The translations under genes were made by a program, and so were the position numbers. 52,816 nucleotides of DNA. Source: Anaerolineae bacterium. GTDB lineage: Bacteria; Chloroflexota; Anaerolineae; SpSt-600. This document shows positions 16,636 to 23,903 of this stretch, piece after piece (within the stretch, counting starts at the first letter, position 1; each line of letters starts with the position of its first letter). The DNA is taken from assembly GCA_025062375.1 (NCBI GenBank), contig JANXAG010000013.1:1-52816 (forward strand), written 5' to 3'. The notes under the pieces were generated by a model. The model did no database searches. It saw nothing but the letters and a program-made list of their open reading frames with translations, and was not told where the DNA came from.

Positions 16636-17541
16636 TTAAACCTTTGGAGCTATGTATCCCAGGCGCCGGAGCTCTTCCTCGTCCTTACGCCAGCGCTTTT
16701 TGACTTTCACCCACAGTTCAAGATAAATCTTTCGCCCGAGGACCAGTTCCAGCTCCTTGCGAGCAGCCTGCCCTATCTTTTTGAGCATAGCCCCATCTTT
16801 ACCTATAACTATGGCTTTCTGGGATTCCTTTTCCACAAAGATGGTGGCACTTATGTAGGAAAGATCCTCAGAGCGGTCCTTGAACTCGTCTATAACCACA
16901 GCCACGGAGTGAGGCACCTCCTGATGCAGGAAGTGAAGGGCTTTTTCCCGGATGAGCTCGGCGGCGATGAAGCGCTCGTCCACATCGGCTATCTGGTCTT
17001 CAGGGTAATAGCGGGGCCCGGGTGGGAGGTATGAAATTATCATCTCCTGAAGTTTGTCAAGGTTATCCCCCGTGGCAGCAGAAATTAAAATCCAGTCATT
17101 ATACTCCCCCAAGGCAAGGTAGGCTTCAGTATGGGGCTTGACTTTATCGGGGGTCAGGAGGTCCATTTTGTTCATGGCCAGGATTATGGGGCCTCTGTAG
17201 CGCTCTTTCAGGGTCCGGGCTATGAGGTGGTCTTCGTCATCGGGTGGTTGGGAAACGTCCACCAGGAAAACCACCACATCGGCATCCAGTATTGCGGAAA
17301 TAGCGGTTTTGACCATGTATTCGCCCAGTTTGTGGAGGGGATTGTGGATCCCAGGTGTATCCACGAAGATGATCTGGGCATTAGGTAAGGTGAGGATGCC
17401 CCGAATTTTGTGGCGGGTGGTCTGGGGTTTCGGGGAGACTATGGCTATTTTTTGCCCCAGATAGGCGTTCATCAGGGTTGATTTGCCGACGTTGGGTTTG
17501 CCAATTATGGAAACGAAGCCCGAACGGTGTTCCTGTTCCAT
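16636..17541 (-). CDS. era: GTPase Era
   Basis: The 301-residue ribosome-assembly GTPase binds the 3' end of 16S rRNA. G1 GKPNVGKS (14-21), G3 DTPG, G4 NKMD and a C-terminal KH domain with VIGKDGAMLKKIG are all present, in the usual order and length. It starts two bases before the transporter gene's stop region (17541/17543) and is followed six bases later by mrp, so the three genes form one unit driven from upstream of the transporter. Confidence 0.97.
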   Translation of the reverse strand: MEQEHRSGFVSIIGKPNVGKSTLMNAYLGQKIAIVSPKPQTTRHKIRGILTLPNAQIIFVDTPGIHNPLHKLGEYMVKTAISAILDADVVVFLVDVSQPPDDEDHLIARTLKERYRGPIILAMNKMDLLTPDKVKPHTEAYLALGEYNDWILISAATGDNLDKLQEMIISYLPPGPRYYPEDQIADVDERFIAAELIREKALHFLHQEVPHSVAVVIDEFKDRSEDLSYISATIFVEKESQKAIVIGKDGAMLKKIGQAARKELELVLGRKIYLELWVKVKKRWRKDEEELRRLGYIAPKV

Positions 17542-17542
17542 T

Positions 17543-18217
17543 TTATGCCTCTAACTTGAAAGGGTTAAAGTCGGTGTCGTAATCGTAGTAATCCTCATTC
17601 TCAGCCTTCTTGAGGAAATTCACGACCTTGTAGGTTACGGGGGTCATGAAGGCCTCAACGCCGCATTTGAACACATAGTTTGAGAGAATCACGCTCCCCA
17701 GAAGACCCCAGGGGAGTGCTCCGGCGAAGGCGATAAGGCAGAAGAGGATGGTATCAACTCCCTGACCCACCAGAGTGGAGCTTATGGTTCTGGTCCAGAG
17801 CCATCGGCCCCGGGTCAGTATTTTCAATTTGGCTAGGGTGTAGGAGTTGGAGAATTCCCCGGCCCAGTAAGCGATGAGGCTTCCCAGGACAATACGGGGG
17901 GTCATCCCTAAGATTTTTTCGTAAGCTTCCTGGTTTTCCCAGCCTGGTGCCGGTGGCAGCGCCCCTACTATGCTGAGGGTCAAGGCCATAAGGGCCGTGC
18001 AGAAAAAGCCCGTCCATATGACCCGCCGGGAACGTCGGTAGCCGTAAACTTCGGTCAGTATATCCCCGAAGATGTAGGAGATGGGGAAAAGTATTGTGCC
18101 TCCATCAAAGGTAAAGGGCCCCAGGATCAGAATCTTGCTGGAAGCTATGTTGCTTATGATGAGGACGGCCACAAAGAGAGCCATTATAAAGTCAAAAAAA
18201 CGGTAGCTTCTTTCCAT
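17543..18217 (-). CDS. Queuosine precursor transporter (VUT/YhhQ family)
   Basis: The 224-residue membrane protein belongs to the YhhQ/VUT family, which imports 7-deazaguanine precursors (preQ0, preQ1) for queuosine tRNA modification. Six hydrophobic segments are visible. Signatures include ISNIASSKIL, ISYIFGDILTEVYGYRRSRRVIW and the C-terminal SNYVFKCGVEAFMTPVTY. No preQ1 synthesis genes are nearby. The ATG at 18215-18217 is preceded by AGGG at 18225-18228, and that ribosome site falls inside a possible sequestering stem in the leader. It is the first gene of a transporter-era-mrp unit. Confidence 0.92.
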   Translation of the reverse strand: MERSYRFFDFIMALFVAVLIISNIASSKILILGPFTFDGGTILFPISYIFGDILTEVYGYRRSRRVIWTGFFCTALMALTLSIVGALPPAPGWENQEAYEKILGMTPRIVLGSLIAYWAGEFSNSYTLAKLKILTRGRWLWTRTISSTLVGQGVDTILFCLIAFAGALPWGLLGSVILSNYVFKCGVEAFMTPVTYKVVNFLKKAENEDYYDYDTDFNPFKLEA

Positions 18218-18407
18218 AACTTTACCCTACACCACCGCCGTTCCTGTAGGCGAAAGCCTTCAAACCCCACCACCAGTCCGATTTCCCCAGGGATTTTTCT
18301 GTCGGAATGTGCACCCCGTGGGGAGCTGAGGCACCCAACACAGGCGCAAATTCACCACTTTCTTAGGCAACCACCACGGTCGCACCGCTTCCCGGGCCAA
18401 AGATTCT
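18218..18407 (-). promoter_or_regulatory. Structured leader upstream of the queuosine-precursor transporter, possible riboswitch
   Basis: On the minus strand this 190-base gap can fold into several stems. TCCGA/TCGGA (18302-18306 with 18277-18281) encloses TCCC/GGGA. AGGC/GCCT with a TTTC loop (18248-18259) competes with CCTACA/TGTAGG (18245-18250 with 18226-18231). The second of these competing stems covers the AGGG ribosome site, so the two folds would give ON and OFF states. I find no match to preQ1-I consensus boxes. The region also contains a stop-free peptide-like frame, so coding origin is an alternative. Confidence 0.45.
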
Positions 18408-20627
18408 TTATGTGAGCAATTTCATAAGTCTGTAAACTTTTTCCTCAGTAGCCGGAAGTTCGTTAACCCATATGCCGACAGCGTCGTGGATGGCATTAAT
18501 TATGGCAGGAGCAGTGGGCAAGGTAGTCATTTCCCCAACCCCCTTGGCACCGTAAGGCCCCGCCGGGTCAGGCACCTCTACTATAATGGGGACAATTTCC
18601 GGAGGCATGTCCATGACGGTAGGGATTGGATATTCGCTGAGCCATCGGGTGCGGGGGTAACCGTTTTCGTGAATGAATTGTTCCATAAGGGCATAGCCCA
18701 GGCCCATCTGGACTCCGCCTCCGATCTGGCCGATTATCATTTCGGGATTGACGGCCTTCCCTACGTCGTGAGCAGCCCAAATTTTGAGGACATTTACCTG
18801 CCCCGTTTCTGTGTCCACTTCCACCAGAGCTATCTGAGTGCCCCATCCGTAACTTATGTGGGGGAAACATTCTCCCGTTTCCGGATGATAGGGAGTGGTA
18901 GGGCGCTCGATCCTGCCACGGTAGGTGTATTCTACCTCTATAGAGGTTTCGCCGCTTTCTGTTCTTAGGATTTCTTCTCGCTTACGCAGAGCCAGCTCAC
19001 AGGCGGCCTTTACAGCATTTCCAGAAATGTAGACATGGCGGGAGGCAGATGAGCTTCCGGCGTTGGGAACTTCGGCTGTATCCACGAGGGCTATCCTTAC
19101 CTTTTGAATGGGGATGCCCAGGGTGTGGGCGGCGATCTGGGCTAAGGCGGTGTGCACTCCTTCTCCCACTTCTGAAGCTCCAACTTTTATAAGAGCCCTC
19201 GCTATTTCCCCCGATTCATCCAGAGAAAGGTTCACCCAGGCGGTGCATTTATCGTCAAAGCCAAAACTGTAGCCCACGTTTTTGAAAGCACAGGCCACCC
19301 CTATGCCCCGCCGTTTGTAGGGCTCCCTGGGCTGTTGAATTTTGGGCTTTATCCAGCGCCCGTTTTCCTCCCGCCACCCGGCGGCTAAGGCAGCCTGACG
19401 CAGGGTTTCTTTGATGCCCACACCGGGCGGGTATCTGGCTCCGGTGATGGTTGGAGAGCCATCCTCCACCAGGTTTTTCATCCTGAGTTCTACAGGGTCC
19501 ATGCCCAGAGCTTCTGCCAGTTTATCCATATGGAGTTCATACGCAAATGCTGCCTGGTCTGAGCCAAAGCCCCGCATGGCCATGGTCACGCTGTTGTTCG
19601 TGTAAACGGTGTAGGCGTCCACTTTAACGTTGGGCCACACATAGGGACCAAGGGCGAAGCTGGCTGCGTTATTGAGGACGGGAATACTGGTAGAGGCATA
19701 GGCTCCGGCATCAGAGATCACTTCCGCTTCGCCGGCCAGAAGTTTACCGTCTTTTCGGGCTCCCCACCTGTGGCGGATGTAGAAGGGATGGCGTTTGCCG
19801 GTGCGCAGCATAGTTTCTTCGCGGGTAAAGACCATTTTTACAGGTCGGCGCACCACGTAAGCGCAGAGGGCCAGGAGGTGCTGAATATACATATCCTCTC
19901 TTCCCCCAAAAGACCCGCCTATGGCCGGCACTATTTCCCTGAGCCTATCTTCTGGTATTTGCAAAAAGTGGGAAATCTGATGGAGGTCATCGTGGGGCCA
20001 TTGGGCTGCGGCAATCACTGTTATGCGTCCTTCCTCATCAATGTAACCGATGCCCGCTTCGGGCTGAAGGTAGAGATGTTCCGCATGAGGAATTATGTAG
20101 TAGCCTTCCACAATGACATCTGCTTCCTCAAAGGCTTTTTTCACGTCTCCTTGCCGAATTTTTATGTGGTAGAGGATGTTGGTGCCTCTTTCCTCGTGCA
20201 CCAGGGGTGAGTCAGGCTTCATGGCTTCGCGAGGATCCGTCACGATCGGGAGCGGTTCGTATTCAACCTTGACTTTCCGGCAGGCTTCCTCGGCAATGGC
20301 TTCCGTCTCAGCCACTACAATAGCTATACGGTCGCCAAGCCACCGGACTTTACCCCCTTCCGGAACGAGGACTGTCTGGTCGCGGGTGTGAATGCCGTAT
20401 TCGTTAAGGGGCACATCTTTATAGGTTATGACTCTGACCACGCCCGGGGTGGCTTCGGCGGCCGAGGTGTCAATCTTTCTAACCCTGGCATGGGGATGCT
20501 GGCTCCATACCACTTTTGCGTAGAGCTGGCCCGGCATGTTGAAGTCCTGGGGGTAGCGCCTCGAGCCCATGACTTTGCTCTTTATATCAAGCCTCGGAAC
20601 ACTCTGGCCCAGAACGCCTTTGTCCAT
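18408..20627 (-). CDS. Molybdopterin-binding subunit, xanthine dehydrogenase/aldehyde oxidase family
   Basis: The 739-residue large subunit hydroxylates aldehydes or purine-type rings at a Mo-pyranopterin site. The N-terminal alpha/beta hammerhead domain (residues 15-120) is followed by the Mo-binding domains with GGSFGGRED, AMRGFGSDQA, and GAKGVGE with the catalytic Glu at about 699. No 2Fe-2S or FAD domain is fused, and no small or medium subunit gene lies next to it. Instead it follows the tandem HdrA-like gene after 17 bases, with GGGAGG before the ATG. That makes HdrA a candidate electron acceptor. The substrate is unknown; aromatic or purine compounds are typical for the family. Confidence 0.93.
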   Translation of the reverse strand: MDKGVLGQSVPRLDIKSKVMGSRRYPQDFNMPGQLYAKVVWSQHPHARVRKIDTSAAEATPGVVRVITYKDVPLNEYGIHTRDQTVLVPEGGKVRWLGDRIAIVVAETEAIAEEACRKVKVEYEPLPIVTDPREAMKPDSPLVHEERGTNILYHIKIRQGDVKKAFEEADVIVEGYYIIPHAEHLYLQPEAGIGYIDEEGRITVIAAAQWPHDDLHQISHFLQIPEDRLREIVPAIGGSFGGREDMYIQHLLALCAYVVRRPVKMVFTREETMLRTGKRHPFYIRHRWGARKDGKLLAGEAEVISDAGAYASTSIPVLNNAASFALGPYVWPNVKVDAYTVYTNNSVTMAMRGFGSDQAAFAYELHMDKLAEALGMDPVELRMKNLVEDGSPTITGARYPPGVGIKETLRQAALAAGWREENGRWIKPKIQQPREPYKRRGIGVACAFKNVGYSFGFDDKCTAWVNLSLDESGEIARALIKVGASEVGEGVHTALAQIAAHTLGIPIQKVRIALVDTAEVPNAGSSSASRHVYISGNAVKAACELALRKREEILRTESGETSIEVEYTYRGRIERPTTPYHPETGECFPHISYGWGTQIALVEVDTETGQVNVLKIWAAHDVGKAVNPEMIIGQIGGGVQMGLGYALMEQFIHENGYPRTRWLSEYPIPTVMDMPPEIVPIIVEVPDPAGPYGAKGVGEMTTLPTAPAIINAIHDAVGIWVNELPATEEKVYRLMKLLT

Positions 20628-20644
20628 CTTTTCCTCCCTTCGCT

Positions 20645-23600
20645 TTATACCAGCCAGGCTCCGAGGGCCCTCTCTTCCGGAGCCATGATCTGGTCATCGG
20701 TGTAATGCATGAGCTGGATGGCCTTGGCCGGACATTCAGCCGTGCAGGTTCCACACCCCTGACATTTAACGGGGTCTATGAAGGCCGCCCCCTTTATACC
20801 ACCATTCCCTATGGCTTGCGGGTCTACAACCGGGACCTGGAAGGGGCAGATGCGGACGCAGGTCAGGCAACCTACGCACTTGGGCTGTTCCACCACAGCA
20901 ATGACCCCGCCTATTTTGATTTCACTTTTGGTGAGGTAGGTTAAAGCTCTGGCCGCTGCCGCTTTAGCCTGGGCTATGGATTCTTCTATGAATTTGGGGT
21001 AGTGGGCCATCCCTGCCAGGAAGATTCCTTCGTGGATAAAATCCACCGGCCTCATCTTGAGGTGGGCTTCCAGGAAAAAGCCTTCGGGCGAGAGGGGAAC
21101 TCCCAGGATGCGGGCCAGTTTTTCGTTATCCTCTGAGGGGAGGATTCCCAAGGTTAGTGATATGAGGTTGGGGTTCAGAAGCAGCAGTTCACCGGTGCTC
21201 TGGTCTTTCACTTCTACCCTCAGTTCGCCGTGGAGAACTTTAACCGTGGGAGTTTCTTCGTCGGTATAGCGGATGAACACGGTGCCCAGTTCCCGGGCCC
21301 TGGTGTAGTATTCCTCCCGGAAGCCGTAGGTTATTATGTCTTTGTAAAGGACGTAAACGTCACAGAGGGGGTTAAGCTCTTTGAGGCGGATGGCATTAGC
21401 CATCGTGTTGGTGCAGCAGATGCGGCTGCAGTAGTCATACTTGCGACCCATAGGTCGCACGCACTGGATTATCACCACCGAGCGGAGGTTTCGGACCCTT
21501 TCGGGATGGTTTATTATGAGTTCTTCAAGTTCCAGCTGGTCCAGGATTCTGGGGTCTTCCCCTTTAAGGTATTCTCGGCCTGAATATATCCTGGCCCCTG
21601 TGGCTACTATGGTAGCCCCGTGTTCCAGTTCTATATCCCTGTATTTTGTGCGGATGAGGGAGCGGAAATTGCCCACGTGGCCATGGTGGCGCAGCAGTTC
21701 TGCTTCTTTGAAGATTGTTATAAGGGGATGGTGCTCAACACGATTGGTCAATTCCCAGAGGAGCCTGCGCAGGTCTTTCCCTTCCGCGGTGAAGTGTATT
21801 TTGTGGAGGTAACCGCCAAGGCGGTCGCTTTTTTCCACCAAGTAAACGGGGAAGCCGGCATCGGCTATGGTCAAGGCCGCCACCATGCCGGACAGCCCTC
21901 CGCCGAGGACCAGCGCTTTCTTTACAGGTTTCACCAGATGTTTCTGGATAGCCTGCAGCCGGGCTGCTCTGGCAACTCCAACCCTCAGGGCTTCTGCTGC
22001 TTTACGGGTTGCTCCGTTTCCGCTGTAAAGGTGGGGCCATGCGCTGTGCTCTCTTATGTTTACCAGCTCCAGGTAATAAGGGTTAAGGCCAGCACGCTTC
22101 AGGACTTTCTGAAAGAGGGGTTCATGGGTGCGCTGGCTGCAGGCCGCTACCACTACCCGGTTCAGGCCCTGCTCCAGGATTGTCCTGCGAATCTGCTCTT
22201 GGCCCTCGGGGAAGCAGGCGAGGTTTACCTGCTGAACGTAAGCAACCCTGGGCCAGCTGCGGGCTTTCTGGGCAATGGTCTCCAGATCAATGGCCTGGGT
22301 TATTTCTCCACCGCAGCGGCAAAGGAACAACCCGACCTTCGGCTCCTCCCCGGAGACATCCCTTTCGGGAGGAAATTCTTCTTCAAGGTTGACGGAGCCG
22401 ATGTTTTCTTTAAGGAGGAGAAGGGCTTCGGCGGCTGCTCCGCTGGCCTCATAGAGGGTTTCGGCTATCTCCTTAGGAGAAGCGAAGGAGCCACAGACGT
22501 AAACACCAGGGCGAGATGTCTGAAGAGGGCCGAATTTATCGGTCCAGCAAAAGCCATACTGGTTGAGGTCAATGCCCAGGATTCTGGCGACCTGCTGGGT
22601 GCCCAGGGGAGGCTCCACTCCCACCGAAAGCACTACCATGTCAAATTCTTCTTCGGTTATTTTGCCATCGTCCGTTGCGTAACGTAAGATCAGGTTACGG
22701 GTTGTAGGGTCCTCTACTATGGATGAAACCCTGGAGCGGATGTAGTCAACTTTGTAAAGTTCTCTTGAGCGGAGGTAGTAGGCGTTGTATTCTTTGTTGA
22801 AGGCTCTTTCGTCCATTATGAAGATTTTAGCTTCAACGCCCGGGATGCGTTGTTTGGCCAGCACTGCTTCTTTGGTGGAATACATGCAGCAGATGGAAGA
22901 ACAGTAAGGGTGTTCCTGATCCCTTGAACCAATGCACTGAAGCCAGGCAATTTTGCGAGGGGTGGTGCCATCGGACGGACGCACTACTATCCCTTCAGTG
23001 GGGCCGGAACGGCTGGCAAGCCTTTCGTATTCCATGCTGGTTATAACGTTGGGATAACGGCCGTATCCATACTCCTCATAGCGCCGGGGGTTGAAGAGGC
23101 GATAGCCCATGGCCAGGATTATGGCCCCGACCTTTATCTTTTCCTCACAAGGTTTTTCGTCCAGGTTTATGGCCCCGGTGGGGCAAACTTTCTCGCAACG
23201 GCGGCAAGTTTCGCAGAACTCCGTTTTCTCAATCATGTAAGCATCGGGAATGGCCCTGGGAGAGCTTTTGTAGGCGAGTTTTCGCATGGCCAACCCCATC
23301 TGGAAGCGGCTCGGCTTCTCCACGGGACAGACTTGAGCACACCGGTCGCAATTTATGCATAAGTCCGAGTTTACGTGCCGGGGGTTAATTTTCAGACTTA
23401 CGGTGAAATTCCCGGCCTCGCCTTCAAGGGCCGTTATTTCGGTGTTGACAAAGATATGGATATTGGGATGACGGCTGTAATCCATAAGGGCTGGGGAGAT
23501 GGTAGGACGAGTGCACCCAGGGCCATGCTCAGCTGTGCCGCGACAGAGGACGCAATCGTGAGTCGGGAACATGAATCCCAGCTGAGCCACTATTCCGCCC

Positions 23601-23722
23601 AGCCAGGGAGTGGATTCCACCAGGAAAACCTCCAGGCCTGCTTCAGCCACATCAAGGGCTGCCCTCATCCCACCTACTCCGCCCCCTACTATCAGAACGG
23701 AACCCTTCTTCGTGGCGCTCAT
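20645..23722 (-). CDS. Tandem HdrA-like iron-sulfur flavoprotein
   Basis: The 1025-residue protein is two HdrA-type modules in one chain. FAD motif GGGVGG sits at 13-18 and a second, GGGLSG, at 608-612. Four 4Fe-4S ferredoxin motifs are visible: Cys122/125/128/132, Cys170/173/176/180, Cys949/952/955/959 and Cys987/990/993/997. The HdrA-type LFLCRCGG lies at 465-472 and CSSICC-like cysteines at 274-279 and 765-770. Each half resembles heterodisulfide reductase subunit A, which can split electron pairs by flavin-based bifurcation. The start at 23720-23722 has GAGGAG 9 bases upstream; a longer frame to 23752 overlaps the expected transcript start. It is probably an electron-transfer partner of the Mo enzyme downstream. 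Confidence 0.9.
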   Translation of the reverse strand: MSATKKGSVLIVGGGVGGMRAALDVAEAGLEVFLVESTPWLGGIVAQLGFMFPTHDCVLCRGTAEHGPGCTRPTISPALMDYSRHPNIHIFVNTEITALEGEAGNFTVSLKINPRHVNSDLCINCDRCAQVCPVEKPSRFQMGLAMRKLAYKSSPRAIPDAYMIEKTEFCETCRRCEKVCPTGAINLDEKPCEEKIKVGAIILAMGYRLFNPRRYEEYGYGRYPNVITSMEYERLASRSGPTEGIVVRPSDGTTPRKIAWLQCIGSRDQEHPYCSSICCMYSTKEAVLAKQRIPGVEAKIFIMDERAFNKEYNAYYLRSRELYKVDYIRSRVSSIVEDPTTRNLILRYATDDGKITEEEFDMVVLSVGVEPPLGTQQVARILGIDLNQYGFCWTDKFGPLQTSRPGVYVCGSFASPKEIAETLYEASGAAAEALLLLKENIGSVNLEEEFPPERDVSGEEPKVGLFLCRCGGEITQAIDLETIAQKARSWPRVAYVQQVNLACFPEGQEQIRRTILEQGLNRVVVAACSQRTHEPLFQKVLKRAGLNPYYLELVNIREHSAWPHLYSGNGATRKAAEALRVGVARAARLQAIQKHLVKPVKKALVLGGGLSGMVAALTIADAGFPVYLVEKSDRLGGYLHKIHFTAEGKDLRRLLWELTNRVEHHPLITIFKEAELLRHHGHVGNFRSLIRTKYRDIELEHGATIVATGARIYSGREYLKGEDPRILDQLELEELIINHPERVRNLRSVVIIQCVRPMGRKYDYCSRICCTNTMANAIRLKELNPLCDVYVLYKDIITYGFREEYYTRARELGTVFIRYTDEETPTVKVLHGELRVEVKDQSTGELLLLNPNLISLTLGILPSEDNEKLARILGVPLSPEGFFLEAHLKMRPVDFIHEGIFLAGMAHYPKFIEESIAQAKAAAARALTYLTKSEIKIGGVIAVVEQPKCVGCLTCVRICPFQVPVVDPQAIGNGGIKGAAFIDPVKCQGCGTCTAECPAKAIQLMHYTDDQIMAPEERALGAWLV

Positions 23723-23765
23723 GTTCCTACTCCTCAAGAGCTTTTTCCCCATAAATTCCGGGGGA

Positions 23766-23793
23766 ATTATATACCAAAACAGCGAAAAATCAA
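23766..23793 (-). promoter_or_regulatory. Promoter of the HdrA/molybdenum-hydroxylase unit
   Basis: Minus-strand TTGATT (23788-23793) and TATAAT (23766-23771) are separated by 16 bp. Transcription would begin near 23759, leaving a short leader with GAGGAG before the ATG at 23722. Confidence 0.7.
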
Positions 23794-23903
23794 GGGCTCA
23801 CGGACTTATAGCTATCGGGCCAGTGAGCGAAAGCTGGCAAATTTTAAGCTTTCTGTGGGGAATGCAATCGGGACGCTTCGGCTCCTGTGCGGAGAAAAGG
23901 GCT

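Noticed and set aside
18218-18407. A known cobalamin or preQ1-I riboswitch
   Set aside because: Conserved boxes of those classes are not present in the right order. The region is reported only as an unassigned structured leader.
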